Assembly: GCF_913062585.1 (NCBI RefSeq)
Contig: NZ_CAJXWX010000001.1
Span: 1-64,000 of the forward strand
DNA from: an uncultured Sphingomonas sp.
Lineage (GTDB): Bacteria > Pseudomonadota > Alphaproteobacteria > Sphingomonadales > Sphingomonadaceae
DNA: 64,000 nucleotides
Direction: 5' to 3'
Of the stretch, positions 17,154-27,562 are shown piece by piece; positions within the stretch are counted from its first letter, which is position 1; each line of letters begins with the position of its first letter. Below the pieces are notes generated by a model that saw nothing but the letters and a program-made list of their open reading frames with translations, was not told the origin of the DNA and ran no database searches. A program made the position numbers and the translations under genes.

Positions 17154-18444
17154 CGCTGTCGCGCGGCGCGCCCTTCAGCTCCTCCTTCGCCAGATCGCGG
17201 AACGCCGCGACCTGATCGCGCAGACAGCGCAGACGATCCGGCGAGGTACAGGCATCCATGACGCTTCCCAGGGACAGCAGGAAGCGTTCCGCCGTGATCC
17301 GATCGGTGCTGGCATATTGCGCCAGGGCTCCGAACCCCTGATCGACCAGATCGGCAAAGCGCTGCGGATAGGCGACGAGCCGCAGCGCCCCGTCATCGTC
17401 GAGCCGGAGCGGCGAAGGCGCATCCCGCCGGACCAGCTCGGCGAACGCCGCCGCCAGCCAGTCAAGGCAGCTGCTGGCCGTGAACGGGTCGTTCACCCCG
17501 GGCGACAGCGCCCGCGCCGCGATCTCGACCAGCTCGTCGAGCAGGAAGCGCAGGTCCTGCATCGGCGTGCGCCGCGATCCCAGACCGATGGCCCGGACGA
17601 TGTCGGCGCGGGCATCGTCATCCAATCTCGCGGCAGGGAGGGCGCTGGCCAGGGCGATGCCGGGATGTACGAAGTCACCCGGCTGACACCGCAATCGCAC
17701 CACCATGTCCCGTCGCCTGGCGATCTCCAGCAGGCTGTCATGGTCGACGATACGGATATAGCCGACGCCTCTGGCCGCGATCTCGGCCGTGTTCGCGCCT
17801 GTGGTGCGAAATGCATCCGGAAGCAGGTCGCCATGCCCATCGGCGGGCTGACCGACACAGGAGGGAAAGCGGACGGAAATCTCCCGCAACAGCCGCCCGC
17901 CGATCTGCTCGATGACGCTGTTGATGTGGATCTGCTGGGGGACGTGGTGGATGAAGTAGATCAGGACCGCGATCGACGTCAGGACCAGCAGCAACGCCAC
18001 CAGCAGCGCGAGTTGTGGCACGAATGCCCCGATCCCGCTTCCATCCTCACCCGGCGACCGGATCGTGCGCAGGACGATGATCGTATAGAGGAAGGTGGCG
18101 ATGAAGGTGCCCAGCGTCACCTGATTGCCGCGATCGCCCATGAAGTTGCTGAGCAATCGGGGGCCATATTGTCCCGAGGCGTAAACGACCGCGGCGATCG
18201 TCACCGAGAAGGTCGTACCGGCGACCCCGATCATCGACCCGCCCACCGCCGACAACAGGCCACGCGCGCCATCCGGCCGGGCGGCATAGAGCCAGGGGAG
18301 ATCGTCCATCCAGGCCGCGCCGAAATGGCTGTCCACATAGACCATGGCAAAGGCCATCAGAATCGCGCTGACCGCCATCAGCGTCGGCACGAACCAATAG
18401 CTTTCCCGCAAGGCACCCGCCCAACCCAGTATCCGAGCCTTCAT
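17056..18444 (-). CDS. DUF2254-family membrane protein
   Basis: This 462-residue inner-membrane protein has four hydrophobic segments in the first 170 residues (including FVPTLMAVSAILMAFAMVYV and LALLVALLLVLTSIAVLIYF). A large soluble part follows, with DLRFLLDELVEIAARALSPG and NDPFTASSCLDWLAA, which are hallmarks of DUF2254. No activity is known for the family. The C-terminal tail (about 30 residues, Pro/Ser/Arg-rich) is encoded opposite the end of nhaA, so one of the two genes probably gained its tail by stop-codon loss. The 200 bases between its start and ompW hold no gene. Confidence 0.85.
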   Translation of the reverse strand: MKARILGWAGALRESYWFVPTLMAVSAILMAFAMVYVDSHFGAAWMDDLPWLYAARPDGARGLLSAVGGSMIGVAGTTFSVTIAAVVYASGQYGPRLLSNFMGDRGNQVTLGTFIATFLYTIIVLRTIRSPGEDGSGIGAFVPQLALLVALLLVLTSIAVLIYFIHHVPQQIHINSVIEQIGGRLLREISVRFPSCVGQPADGHGDLLPDAFRTTGANTAEIAARGVGYIRIVDHDSLLEIARRRDMVVRLRCQPGDFVHPGIALASALPAARLDDDARADIVRAIGLGSRRTPMQDLRFLLDELVEIAARALSPGVNDPFTASSCLDWLAAAFAELVRRDAPSPLRLDDDGALRLVAYPQRFADLVDQGFGALAQYASTDRITAERFLLSLGSVMDACTSPDRLRCLRDQVAAFRDLAKEELKGAPRDSVMACADAVLSRSGAGPDSPPAPTGSTRPARRS

Positions 18445-18648
18445 GCCGCTCCCATCCCAGAACCCCTTCGCGCGCCATTGAGGACGACCTCGTGCGTCGA
18501 CGGGATAACATCGGATTTCGGCGGCGGTTGCGCCGCGCGCGGGATAAAATGACGCCCGGTCACGCTGCCGTCCTCGTCATTCCCGACCACGGAAATCGGC
18601 CTCGAGCGGCACCCTGGATTGGTCAGGTCCGATACACCCTGTTCCGCC

Positions 18649-19350
18649 TCACAAGCGTATCCCGAACCCGATGCCGACCACCAGCGGATCCAACGAGACG
18701 TTCACCCGCTGACGACCCAGCGCGGCGTTGTCGAGGCGCGCCGTGGTATCCATGTCGATATATTTGATGTCGAGGTTCAGGAAGACCCGGCGGGTGATGT
18801 CCACATCCACGCCCGCCTGCGCCGCCCAGCCGACACTGTCCTTCAGATGGACCTTGGTCGGCCCCACCGCCGCTTGCAGACCACCCGAGGCCGACTCGTT
18901 CCAGAAGATCGTATAGTTGACGCCTGCACCGACATAGGGACGGACATGGCGCGTCGGCGCAAAATGATATTGGGCGGTCAGCGTCGGCGGCAGGACCCAG
19001 GTGGAGGCGAGCTTGCCGATGCTGCCGGTCGTGCCGCGCACCCCGCTGATGGAATGCCTGGTGGTCGAGGCGATCAGCTCGAAGCCAAGATGGTTCGTCG
19101 CCATATAGGTCGCGTCGACCTCGGGCATGATGCGGTTGTCGATCTTCACCGTCTCGCCGGGAAAGGCGGGGAGGATGCTGCCGGATCGTTCGTTCGGGGC
19201 GACCAATATGGCACGGGCGCGGAGCAGGACGTCGCCCGCGCGCACCCCGACCCGTGGCTGTGCGTCGGTTCGATCCTGGGCCGAAGCCGATGCGCCGATC
19301 CCCGTCGCGCCGAGCGCGAGCAGGAAGGCGGCGGTTCTGATGGCGGTCAT
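18649..19350 (-). CDS. ompW: OmpW family outer-membrane protein
   Basis: This 233-residue small beta-barrel protein has a signal peptide (TAAFLLALGATGIGASASA). Then come VGVRAGDVLLRARAILVAP, NHLGFELIAST, TAQYHFAPTRHVRPYVGAGV, NLDIKYIDMDT and a terminal VVGIGFGIRL, all diagnostic of OmpW. Homologues form a narrow hydrophobic channel and are often induced under oxygen limitation. Here an FNR-type palindrome lies about 85 bases upstream, in the divergent gap shared with hemN, so the same control is likely. Confidence 0.9.
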   Translation of the reverse strand: MTAIRTAAFLLALGATGIGASASAQDRTDAQPRVGVRAGDVLLRARAILVAPNERSGSILPAFPGETVKIDNRIMPEVDATYMATNHLGFELIASTTRHSISGVRGTTGSIGKLASTWVLPPTLTAQYHFAPTRHVRPYVGAGVNYTIFWNESASGGLQAAVGPTKVHLKDSVGWAAQAGVDVDITRRVFLNLDIKYIDMDTTARLDNAALGRQRVNVSLDPLVVGIGFGIRL

Positions 19351-19430
19351 CTCATGTCTCCTGTGTCGATACAGGCAGACCGATTAGGCGCGGGCCGCCC
19401 CCGCTGCCTTGACCATCGACAAAGGCTGGT

Positions 19431-19444
19431 TTGACGGCGGTCAA
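19431..19444. promoter_or_regulatory. FNR-type box between ompW and hemN
   Basis: TTGACGGCGGTCAA is a full palindrome TTGAC-N4-GTCAA, close to the FNR consensus TTGAT-N4-ATCAA. It lies 36 bases before hemN and 81 before ompW. A weaker version, TTGACCATCGACAA, is at 19409-19422, giving a possible tandem arrangement. The likely ligand is the Fnr encoded just downstream of hemN. Confidence 0.75.
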
Positions 19445-19479
19445 AGGCGCGTTCGCACGGGCGGGGCACAGCATGCGCC

Positions 19480-20802
19480 ATGTGGCCCTATCATCCCGAA
19501 CTGCTCGCCCGGCCCGTGCCGCGCTATACCAGCTATCCCACCGCCGCCGAGTTCGGCGACGCGGTGGGTCATGACGACATGGCCGCCGCGCTCGACGCGG
19601 TCGATGCGAACGCAACCGTGTCGCTCTATCTGCATATCCCCTATTGTCGGGCGATCTGCTGGTATTGCGGATGCAACACCGGCGCGGCGAACCGGACGAC
19701 GCGGCTGGCGGCCTATCTGACGCGGCTGCATGCCGAGATCGACAGGGTCGCCGCCCGGCTGGACGGGCGCGGACGGATCGGGCGGATCGCCTTTGGCGGG
19801 GGGAGCCCCAACGCCATTTCGCCCGATGCCTTTGCCGCGCTGGTCGCGCATCTCCGCACCGCCTTTGCCTGCAAGGATGCGCCGCTATCGCTGGAGGTCG
19901 ATCCACGCGGCTTCGCACCCAACTGGGCGAGCGTCATAGCACAGACCGGCGTCGCGCGGGTCAGCCTGGGCGTGCAGACCTTCGATCATGCGCTCCAGGC
20001 GGCGATCGGACGCGTTCAGCCGCGCGAGGACATTCTTCGCGCCGTCACGCTGTTACGCGGGGCCGGGGTCGGATCGCTCAACTTCGACCTGATGTACGGC
20101 CTGCCCGGCCAGACCGACGCGGCGCTTCGCGCTACACTGGACGAAACGATCGCTCTCGCGCCCGAACGGCTGGCGGTCTTCGGCTATGCGCATGTCCCCC
20201 ATCTCATCCCACGCCAGCGCCGGATCGACGCGACCGCGCTGCCCGGTGCAGCGGCACGCTTCGCACAGGCGGCGTCGGCGCATGAGCGATTGACGGCGGC
20301 GGGCTACCAGTCGGTCGGGTTCGATCACTTCGCGAAACCGGACGATCCGCTGGCGCAGGCGGCGGCAAGCGGCAGGCTACGCCGCAATTTCCAGGGATTC
20401 ACCGACGACCCCGCCGACATCCTGATCGGCCTTGGGGCGAGCGCGATCAGCGAATTTCCCGACCGCCTGCTCCAGAATGCGAAGAAGGCAGGCGAATGGC
20501 ACCAGGTGATCGGTGCGGGCCGGTTCGCAACCGCGCGCGGTATCCGTCGGACGCCGCTCGACCGGCGGCGGGGCGCGGCGATTGTGGGGGTACTGTGCCA
20601 CGGGGTGGCGGATACGGACGGCCTGCCGGAGCGTGACGCCATTCAGACCCGGCTTTCCCCGTTCGAGCGGGCCGGACTGCTCCGTTGGGAAGGCTATCGC
20701 CTGCGCCTGATGGCGGGCGCGCTGCCCTATGCCCGCAGCATTGCCGCCGCCTTCGATGCCTGGCGCAGTCAGGACGATACGCGTTTCAGCCATGCCGTCT
20801 GA
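19480..20802 (+). CDS. hemN: Oxygen-independent coproporphyrinogen III oxidase
   Basis: This 440-residue radical-SAM enzyme decarboxylates coproporphyrinogen III to protoporphyrinogen IX without oxygen, in the cytoplasm. The [4Fe-4S] motif CRAICWYCGC (C-x3-C-x2-C) is near residue 56, preceded by VPRYTSYPTA and LYLHIPYC. FGGGSPN, SLEVDPRG, SLGVQTFD and NFDLMYGLPGQT follow in family order. Anaerobic haem synthesis fits the cytochrome bd genes downstream. The next gene, an Fnr regulator, starts 11 bases before the hemN stop, so the two are co-transcribed and probably under FNR control from the box at 19431. Confidence 0.95.
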   Translation: MWPYHPELLARPVPRYTSYPTAAEFGDAVGHDDMAAALDAVDANATVSLYLHIPYCRAICWYCGCNTGAANRTTRLAAYLTRLHAEIDRVAARLDGRGRIGRIAFGGGSPNAISPDAFAALVAHLRTAFACKDAPLSLEVDPRGFAPNWASVIAQTGVARVSLGVQTFDHALQAAIGRVQPREDILRAVTLLRGAGVGSLNFDLMYGLPGQTDAALRATLDETIALAPERLAVFGYAHVPHLIPRQRRIDATALPGAAARFAQAASAHERLTAAGYQSVGFDHFAKPDDPLAQAAASGRLRRNFQGFTDDPADILIGLGASAISEFPDRLLQNAKKAGEWHQVIGAGRFATARGIRRTPLDRRRGAAIVGVLCHGVADTDGLPERDAIQTRLSPFERAGLLRWEGYRLRLMAGALPYARSIAAAFDAWRSQDDTRFSHAV

Positions 20803-21478
20803 CCTGCCGCCGCGCTGCGCCGCCTGTGCCGCGCGCGGTATGGCGCTGTGCGACGGGCTGGGCGGCGTGGCGTTGGCCGCGCTTCATCATATCGGTCGTC
20901 GTCGTCGGTTGAGTGCCGGACAGGCATTTGGCTGGCGTGGCGATCCGGCCAGCCACTGCGCCAATCTCGTCTCGGGCGTACTCAAAGTGTCGCGCGTCGA
21001 GGCGGACGGATGCGTTCAGATCGTCGGGCTGCTCTATCCCGGCGATTTTGTCGGCGCGCTCTTTGCCGAACATTCCGCCGATACGATCGCGGCGCTGAGC
21101 GATGCCGATCTGTGCGTCTATCCGCGTCCGGCGCTGGAGGCGCTGCTCGTCCACCATCCCGCCGCCGGACGGTTGCTGCTGCGCCGGACGATGGCGACCC
21201 TGGCCGAGGTACGACGCTGGATGCCGATGCTGGCCCGTGCGCGGGCCGAGGCGCGCGTCGCCGCGTTGCTGTTGGACATGGCGCGGCGGAGTGCGGTGGA
21301 GGACGAGGCGTTTCGCCTACCGCTGTCGCGCGGCGCGATGGCGGAGGCGCTGGGCCTGGCGGTCGAGACGGTCAGCCGTCACATGACCGCGTTCCAGCAG
21401 GACGGGCTGATCGCGCTATCCGGCCTGCGGGGCGTGCGCCTGCTCGACCGGGTTCGCCTGGCGGAGATCGCAGGTTAG
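20792..21478 (+). CDS. Fnr-type oxygen-sensing transcription regulator (first copy)
   Basis: This 228-residue Crp/Fnr protein has N-terminal cysteines Cys9, Cys12 and Cys20 (C-x2-C-x7-C) plus a central Cys in SHCANLVSGVLKV. They supply the four ligands for an oxygen-labile [4Fe-4S] cluster. The cNMP-binding fold includes GLLYPGDFVGALFAE. The recognition helix has ETVSRHM, the E..SR pattern that reads TTGAT/TTGAC half-sites, matching the boxes found here. The start at 20792 overlaps hemN. Its stop overlaps the convergent cydC stop by four bases. Confidence 0.92.
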   Translation: MPSDLPPRCAACAARGMALCDGLGGVALAALHHIGRRRRLSAGQAFGWRGDPASHCANLVSGVLKVSRVEADGCVQIVGLLYPGDFVGALFAEHSADTIAALSDADLCVYPRPALEALLVHHPAAGRLLLRRTMATLAEVRRWMPMLARARAEARVAALLLDMARRSAVEDEAFRLPLSRGAMAEALGLAVETVSRHMTAFQQDGLIALSGLRGVRLLDRVRLAEIAG

Positions 21479-23073
21479 GCGGCGGATCGACGGCTTCCCC
21501 CGTCGGCCGCCCATTGCCGATCGCACAAGGCCGACAGTACAGGCCGGTGGCTGACCAGGATCATCCCCTGCCCGGTCCGCTTCAACCGCGCGTCCATTCG
21601 CCGCGCCACCTGCGCAGCGACCTCTGCATCCAGCCCCTCGCCCGGTTCGTCGAGCAGCAGCCAGGGTGCGTCGCCCAGATAGGCGCGCGCCAGGGACAGT
21701 CGCCGCCGCTCGCCACCCGACAGCCGCGCCCCGTCCTCGCCCAACCAGCTATCGAGCCCCTCGGGCAAAGCCCGTACCACGGTGTCGAGCGCGGCGTCGC
21801 GCAGGGCCTGCCACAGCCGGTCCTCGCTCGCATGGTCATCGGCCAGCCGCAGATTGTCCCGCACCGTCCCCGCCATCAGCGCCGCATCCTGCGGCGCCCA
21901 GGCAAAGGTCGCGCGCAGGGTCGCAGGGGCGATGGAGGCGGCATCGCGTCCACCGATCATGATCCGGCCGGGCCGAAGCGGACGCAGCCCCAGCAATCCC
22001 TCGACCAAAACCGTCTTGCCGCAACCCGATGCTCCCGTCAGGGCGATCCGGCTACCCGGCGTGAATGGAGTGCCGTCGATGACGAGGCTCGCGTCACCCG
22101 CCTCGGCCGCAGCCGGATGCTTGTCCACCGCGTCGAACAGGGTTTCCAGCCGCGCTTCCGCCTCGCGAAGCCTTCCACGCTCGGTCATGGCACGCAGGAT
22201 CGGCGCGGTCGCATCGGCCGTCATCGCCGCCGCCAGGGCCGCCAGCGCCGCGATCGGTGCGCCAGCCCCCGCCGACAGGAGCAGCGCCGATGCCGCCGCC
22301 AGCGCGACGCCGATCGCGTGCAGAGCCTCGAACCGCGCCGCCACCGCCGCCTGCCGCGCCTGCGCCTCGGCCAGCCGGTCGCTCGCCGCCGCGATCCGGG
22401 CGGTGGCCCAATCCTCCAGCGCGAAACAGCGGAGTTCCGCCGCCGCGCCGCCGATCGTCGCCACCTCCTCGCGCAGAGCCCCCATCGCCTGCTGCACCGC
22501 ACGGCCCGGCTCTTCCAGCCGGTGCGCCCAAGACCGTGCCAGTCCGAGCGATCCCCCGACACAAGCCAGCGTCGCGACCATGGCCAGCCAGCCGCCGAGC
22601 AGCGTCAGCGCCGCACCCGACGCCAGTGCCGCCGCGACACCCCAAGGCCCCGACAGTCGAACGAAGCGCCATTCCACGGCATCCACATCGCCGATCAGCC
22701 GCGCCGTCGCCTCGCCCCGCCCGAGCGCCAGCGCGACCGAAGGCGGCGCGACGGTGAGCGCGTGGTAGAGCGCAGGCCGCAGCCGGGCGAGTGCACCAAA
22801 GGCCGCGCCATGGCTCGCCAATCGCTCGCCATAGCGTGCGCCGGTTCGCACGATCGCCAGCAACCGGATCGCAGCGGAAGGCAACATGTAGTTGAACGCC
22901 TGCGCCGCGACGATCCCCGCTCCCCCCGCCAGCGCGGCGGCGGTCAGGAACCAGCCCGACAAGGCGAGCAACATGACCGAGGCGATGGCGACCAGCGCGG
23001 CGCAAAGGCCCGCCTGTCGCAAGCGGCGGCGTTCCCGCTGGCGTTCGGCGGCGATCAGCCTGTGAAGTGTCAT
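21475..23073 (-). CDS. cydC: Thiol reductant ABC exporter subunit CydC
   Basis: This 532-residue fused membrane/ATPase half-transporter is partner of CydD; together they export glutathione/cysteine to the periplasm and are needed for assembly of cytochrome bd. The first 320 residues hold six helices with the CydC-typical [30 protein letters not shown] and [12 protein letters not shown]. The ATPase has Walker A GASGCGKT, signature [14 protein letters not shown], Walker B WLLLDEP and the switch His in SHRP. It overlaps the end of cydD by four bases, so translation is coupled. The subunit is slightly short of the usual 550-580 residues. Confidence 0.95.
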   Translation of the reverse strand: MTLHRLIAAERQRERRRLRQAGLCAALVAIASVMLLALSGWFLTAAALAGGAGIVAAQAFNYMLPSAAIRLLAIVRTGARYGERLASHGAAFGALARLRPALYHALTVAPPSVALALGRGEATARLIGDVDAVEWRFVRLSGPWGVAAALASGAALTLLGGWLAMVATLACVGGSLGLARSWAHRLEEPGRAVQQAMGALREEVATIGGAAAELRCFALEDWATARIAAASDRLAEAQARQAAVAARFEALHAIGVALAAASALLLSAGAGAPIAALAALAAAMTADATAPILRAMTERGRLREAEARLETLFDAVDKHPAAAEAGDASLVIDGTPFTPGSRIALTGASGCGKTVLVEGLLGLRPLRPGRIMIGGRDAASIAPATLRATFAWAPQDAALMAGTVRDNLRLADDHASEDRLWQALRDAALDTVVRALPEGLDSWLGEDGARLSGGERRRLSLARAYLGDAPWLLLDEPGEGLDAEVAAQVARRMDARLKRTGQGMILVSHRPVLSALCDRQWAADGGSRRSAA

Positions 23074-24701
23074 GCGGCATGTCCCAGATGAACGACGCGG
23101 GTCGCGATGGCGGCCAGCGCGGGACTGTGGGTGGCGATGAGCGTCGTGCGCCCTTTCGCGGCGCGGGCGATGGTCGCGATCAGCGCGGCTTCGGCGGCAA
23201 CGTCCAGATGCGCGGTCGGCTCGTCGAGCAGCAGGAAGGGCGCGGGGTTGAGCAGCGCACGCGCCAGCGCGATCCGCCGCCGCTCCCCACCCGACAGCCC
23301 GCTGCCCCGCGCATCGAGCGGCGCGTCGAGGCCACCCGGCCGGGCCGCGAGCATCGGCCCCAGCCCCGCCGCCGCGACGGCGCGCTGGATCGCCAGTTCA
23401 TCCGCCTGGGGATGGGCGAGCGTCACATTGTCGCGGATCGTCCCCGCGATCAGCAGGGGATGCTGGCCCGCCCAGCTCGCCTGCCCCGCCAGCGAGACCA
23501 GAGGAACACCGCCCGCCTCGACCGTTCCTCCCGACAGCGGCGCGAGGCCGAGCAGCAGGTGCAGGACGCTGGTCTTGCCGCTACCCGAGGGACCGAGCAG
23601 CGCCACCGTCTCGCCCGTCTCGATCCGCAGCGACAGCTGCGAGACGGCGGGCGCGTCGCTGCCCGGATAGTGGATGGCGACATCGCGCAGGACCAGCGAG
23701 GCCGCAGTCCGAACCGAAGGCATAGGCTCCGGCTCGGCCAAGGGCATGAGCGTATCGGCGGCCGTCTCCGCCGCCTGCTTGTCGTGATAGGCGGCGGCGA
23801 GGCGGCGCATCGGCGCGTAGAATTCGGGTGCCAGCGCCAGCACGAAGAACGCCCGCCCCAATGTCAGCGTCTCAGGCGCGGCAAAGGGCAGCAGGCCGAG
23901 CAGCGCAAAGCCGCAATAGACCGCGACCAGCGCGACCGACAGCGCCGCGAAGAACTCCAGCGCGGCGGAGGACAGGAAGGCCACCCGCAGGACGCGCATG
24001 GTCCGCTCGGCCAGTTCCTGCGCCGCCGCACCGATCGCCTCGGTCTCGCGTGTCTCGGCCCGGAAGGCCAGCACGACCGGCAAGCTGCGCACCCGGTCGG
24101 CAAAGCGCGCCGACAGACGGTGCAGCGCGACGAATTGCCGACGCGATTCGTCTGCCGCCGCGCCGCCCGCCAGGATCATCGCAGCCACGAACGGCAGCAA
24201 AGTGCCTGCGATAATGACCGCCGCCACCCAACTGGCACAGGCCGTCGCGGCGGGGACCAGCATCGGTGCGATGACGGCGGCCCGGCGCGCCGGCAGGAAG
24301 CGGGCGACATAGCCGTCCAGCGCCTCGACCGCATCGACGGCCTGGCTGGCGAGCAGGCCACTGTCGATCGGCACACCGGGCTTTCGGCGCAGCGTGGCGG
24401 CCACGGCGCGAAGCCGTTGCGCCCGCTTGACTGCCCCCGCCCTCACCGCGCCCCGCCGCATGGCCAGGGTCGCGAACACCCCGCGCAACGCCCCCGTGCC
24501 GAGCATCAGCAAGGCCCAGGGCAACACCGCCCCCTGCCCCGCCACCGCGGTCACGCCGCCCGCGATACCTGCCGCAAAGCCGATCGCCGCCAGCGTATCG
24601 AGCAGCAACAGGCCCGCCACGCCGTCGCGCCGCCCGGCCGCGTGCTTCAACCAGCGGTTGCGGGCCTTACGCGTCGGGGGAGCATCGGCGATCGTCGTCA
24701 T
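23070..24701 (-). CDS. cydD: Thiol reductant ABC exporter subunit CydD
   Basis: This 543-residue half-transporter has six membrane helices followed by an ATPase: Walker A GPSGSGKT, signature [14 protein letters not shown], Walker [14 protein letters not shown] and His in THSP. Family features such as [20 protein letters not shown] and [12 protein letters not shown] are present. The ATG at 24701 gives the natural N-terminus ([18 protein letters not shown]); an upstream GTG-type reading would overlap the FNR box. That box at 24736 sits about 35 bases upstream and is shared with divergent cydA, so transporter and oxidase are switched on together. Confidence 0.94.
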   Translation of the reverse strand: MTTIADAPPTRKARNRWLKHAAGRRDGVAGLLLLDTLAAIGFAAGIAGGVTAVAGQGAVLPWALLMLGTGALRGVFATLAMRRGAVRAGAVKRAQRLRAVAATLRRKPGVPIDSGLLASQAVDAVEALDGYVARFLPARRAAVIAPMLVPAATACASWVAAVIIAGTLLPFVAAMILAGGAAADESRRQFVALHRLSARFADRVRSLPVVLAFRAETRETEAIGAAAQELAERTMRVLRVAFLSSAALEFFAALSVALVAVYCGFALLGLLPFAAPETLTLGRAFFVLALAPEFYAPMRRLAAAYHDKQAAETAADTLMPLAEPEPMPSVRTAASLVLRDVAIHYPGSDAPAVSQLSLRIETGETVALLGPSGSGKTSVLHLLLGLAPLSGGTVEAGGVPLVSLAGQASWAGQHPLLIAGTIRDNVTLAHPQADELAIQRAVAAAGLGPMLAARPGGLDAPLDARGSGLSGGERRRIALARALLNPAPFLLLDEPTAHLDVAAEAALIATIARAAKGRTTLIATHSPALAAIATRVVHLGHAA

Positions 24702-24735
24702 GCCGCGACGGTCGCCCCGACCGCCGCCCCTGTCT

Positions 24736-24749
24736 TTGACCGCGGTCAA
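24736..24749. promoter_or_regulatory. FNR-type box between cydDC and cydABX
   Basis: TTGACCGCGGTCAA is a perfect palindrome of the form TTGAC-N4-GTCAA, in the 124-base divergent gap. One symmetric site could serve both promoters. It is identical in half-sites to the boxes at 19431 and 29033. Confidence 0.82.
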
Positions 24750-24825
24750 TGTCGGCACGGCGCGCCAAGCCTAGCGAGTCGGTCGGCAAGGGGCCGGGGG
24801 GCGGCTCCTTTTATGGAGACATCCT

Positions 24826-26394
24826 ATGGACCCCGGCGTCGTAGACCTGTCGCGACTGCAATTCGCGGCCACCGCGCTGTATCATTTCCTGTTCGTTCCG
24901 CTGACCCTCGGCCTGTCGATGATGCTTGTCATCATGGAGTCGGTCTATGTCATGACCAACCGCCCGGAATGGCGCGTGACCACGCGCTTCTGGGGCAAGA
25001 TCTTCGGCATCAACTTCGTGCTGGGCGTCGCCACGGGCCTGACCATGGAATTCCAGTTCGGCACGAACTGGTCCTATTTCTCGCATTATGTCGGCGACAT
25101 CTTCGGTGCGCCGCTCGCGATCGAGGGGCTGATGGCGTTCTTTCTGGAGGCGACCTTCGTCGGACTGATGTTCTTCGGCTGGGACCGCCTGTCGAAACTC
25201 GGCCATCTGATCGTCACCTTCATGGTCGCGCTGGGCACCAACCTGTCGGCGCTGTGGATTCTCGTCGCCAATGGCTGGATGCAGAACCCGGTCGGGGCGA
25301 GCTTCAATCCCGACACGATGCGCATGGAGGTCGGTGATTTCGGCGCGGTGCTGTTCAATCCCGTCGCCCAGGCCAAGTTCGTCCACACGGTGAGCGCGGG
25401 CTATGTCTGTGCGTCAGTCGTGGTGCTGGGCGTCTCCGCCTTCTGGCTGCTGAAGGGACGCTTCCTGCCCGTTGCACGCCGGTCGATGACGGTCGCGGCG
25501 GCGTTCGGCCTCGCCTCGTCGCTGTCGGTCGTCGTGCTAGGCGACGAGAGCGGCTATGCGCTGACCGACAACCAGAAGATGAAGCTCGCCGCGATCGAGG
25601 CGGTCTGGCACACCGAGCCCGGCCCCTCCGGCCTGACCCTGTTCGGCTATCCCGACACGGTCGCGCGGGAGACGCGCTACAAGGTCGAGATTCCGTGGCT
25701 GCTCGGCCTGATCGCGACGCGCAGCCTGGACGGCACGGTCACCGGCATGTCCGAACTGGTGCTGAAGGCGCAGGAGCGAATCGCGTCGGGCGTGATCGCC
25801 TATGACGCGGTCCAGCGCCTGAAGGCGAACCCGCAGGACATGGGCCAGCGCGCCCGGTTCGAGGCGCACAAGCGCGACCTGGGCTATGCCCTGCTGCTCA
25901 AGCGCCAGATGGCGGACCCGCGCGCTGCGACGCCGAAGCAGATCGAGGCGGCGGCCTGGGACACGGTGCCCGATGTCGGCCTGCTCTTCTGGAGCTTTCG
26001 CATCATGGCGGCGATCGGCTTTGCGATGATCGCGCTGTTCGCCACCGCCTTCATCCTTTGCTCGCTGCGGATGCACCTGGATTCGCGCTGGTTCCTCCGC
26101 CTCGCGGTGGCGGCGATCCCGCTACCCTGGGTCGCGATCGAGCTGGGCTGGGTCGTCGCCGAGCTGGGGCGCCAGCCCTGGGCGATCGAGGGTGTGCTGC
26201 CGACCTTCCTGGCGACCAGCTCGCTGTCGCGGGGGGCGCTGTGGACGACGCTGGCAGGCTTTACCGCGCTCTATGGCGTACTGGCCGTGATAGAGGTCCG
26301 GCTGATCCTTGCCGCCATCGCGCACGGGCCGGAGGAGCGGGACGACCAGCCCGCCCCCGGCCCCATCCCCGCCGCCATTCCCGTCACCGCCTGA
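24826..26394 (+). CDS. cydA: Cytochrome bd ubiquinol oxidase subunit I
   Basis: This 522-residue inner-membrane protein is the catalytic subunit of the high-affinity quinol oxidase that reduces oxygen to water at low oxygen. It opens VDLSRLQFAATALYHFLFVP, where the His is the haem ligand, followed by GLTMEFQFGTNWSYFS (quinol/haem region), GLMAFFLEATFVGLMFFGWD, and later IEIP-like KVEIPWLL. About nine helices are visible. The quinol-binding loop looks short. The start follows a GGAGACATCCT ribosome site. cydB begins 14 bases downstream. Confidence 0.96.
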   Translation: MDPGVVDLSRLQFAATALYHFLFVPLTLGLSMMLVIMESVYVMTNRPEWRVTTRFWGKIFGINFVLGVATGLTMEFQFGTNWSYFSHYVGDIFGAPLAIEGLMAFFLEATFVGLMFFGWDRLSKLGHLIVTFMVALGTNLSALWILVANGWMQNPVGASFNPDTMRMEVGDFGAVLFNPVAQAKFVHTVSAGYVCASVVVLGVSAFWLLKGRFLPVARRSMTVAAAFGLASSLSVVVLGDESGYALTDNQKMKLAAIEAVWHTEPGPSGLTLFGYPDTVARETRYKVEIPWLLGLIATRSLDGTVTGMSELVLKAQERIASGVIAYDAVQRLKANPQDMGQRARFEAHKRDLGYALLLKRQMADPRAATPKQIEAAAWDTVPDVGLLFWSFRIMAAIGFAMIALFATAFILCSLRMHLDSRWFLRLAVAAIPLPWVAIELGWVVAELGRQPWAIEGVLPTFLATSSLSRGALWTTLAGFTALYGVLAVIEVRLILAAIAHGPEERDDQPAPGPIPAAIPVTA

Positions 26395-26407
26395 AGGAGG
26401 CCGAGAC

Positions 26408-27547
26408 ATGTTCGACTATGAGATGTTGCGCCTGATCTGGTGGGTGCTGCTGGGTGTGCTGCTGATCGGCTTTGCGCTGACCGACGGGTTCGACCTCGGC
26501 GTTGCCGCCCTGCTGCCTTTCGTCGCGCGGGACGATGCCGAGCGGCGGATGGTCATCAACGCCATCGGGCCGACCTGGGAGGGAAACCAGGTCTGGTTCA
26601 TCCTGGGCGGCGGCGCGATCTTCGCGGCCTGGCCGTTCGTCTATGCGGTCAGCTTTTCGGGCTTCTACCTCGCGATGTTCCTGGTGCTGGCCGCGCTGAT
26701 CCTGCGGCCGGTGGGGTTCAAATATCGCTCGAAGCGGCCGGATCCGGCATGGCGTACGCGCTGGGACTGGGCGCTGTTCGTCGGGGGACTGGTGCCCGCC
26801 CTCGTCTTCGGCGTCGCGGTCGGCAATGTCCTGCTCGGCGCGCCCTTCCGCCTCGATGGCGACCTGCGCGCCTTTTACGATGGCACTTTGCTTGGGCTGT
26901 TCACGCCCTTCACCCTGGTTTGCGGCTTGTTGTCGGTGGCGATGCTGGTGCTGCACGGCGCGGCGTGGCTGTCGATCAAGGTCGAGCATGGCCCCGTCCA
27001 TGACCGGGCGCGGGCATTCGGCACGGTGGCAGCGATCGCCTCCATCCTGTTGTTCGCGATCGGCTTCGCCTTCGTGGCCTGGGGCGACATGGGCTATCGG
27101 ATCGTCGGTGCGATCGATCCGTCCGGGCCGTCCAATCCGCTGCACATGACGGCGGAGCAAGCGGGCGGTGCGTGGCTGACCAACTACGCCCTCTATCCCT
27201 GGATGATGGCGCTGCCCATCATCGGCTTTGCCGGCGCCGCGCTGGCGCTGCTCGGGATCCGGGCGGGACGCGAGGCCCTGGCCTTTGCGGGATCGTCGCT
27301 GGCCGCCACCGGAATCATCGCGACCGTCGGCTGTTCGATGTTCCCCTTCATCCTGCCCTCCAGCATCGACGCGCATAGCAGCCTGACGGTGTGGAACGCC
27401 TCGTCCACGCAGAAGACGCTGGGCATCATGCTGTTCGTCACGCTCGTCTTCCTGCCGATCGTGCTCGCCTACACCGCCTGGGCCTACCGCGTGATGTTCG
27501 GCCGCGTGACGGCGGACGCGGTGCGCACCAATCCCGACTTTTATTAA
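26408..27547 (+). CDS. cydB: Cytochrome bd ubiquinol oxidase subunit II
   Basis: This 379-residue inner-membrane protein is the structural partner of CydA. It begins MFDYEMLRLIWWVLLGVLLI and contains GFALTDGFDLGVAALLPF, MVINAIGPTWEGNQVWFILG, GAIFAAWPFVYAVSFSGFY and a late MFPFILPSS with NASSTQKTLGIML, all diagnostic of CydB. The start at 26408 follows GGAGGCCGAG. Eight to nine helices are present. It is in one transcription unit with cydA and cydX. Confidence 0.96.
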   Translation: MFDYEMLRLIWWVLLGVLLIGFALTDGFDLGVAALLPFVARDDAERRMVINAIGPTWEGNQVWFILGGGAIFAAWPFVYAVSFSGFYLAMFLVLAALILRPVGFKYRSKRPDPAWRTRWDWALFVGGLVPALVFGVAVGNVLLGAPFRLDGDLRAFYDGTLLGLFTPFTLVCGLLSVAMLVLHGAAWLSIKVEHGPVHDRARAFGTVAAIASILLFAIGFAFVAWGDMGYRIVGAIDPSGPSNPLHMTAEQAGGAWLTNYALYPWMMALPIIGFAGAALALLGIRAGREALAFAGSSLAATGIIATVGCSMFPFILPSSIDAHSSLTVWNASSTQKTLGIMLFVTLVFLPIVLAYTAWAYRVMFGRVTADAVRTNPDFY

Positions 27548-27562
27548 GAAAGGACGCCGTCC

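Noticed and set aside
20848..25337. Very long plus-strand frames opposite cydC and cydD
   Set aside because: Arg/Gln-rich shadow sequence with no motifs; the minus strand encodes clear ABC exporters with Walker and signature motifs.
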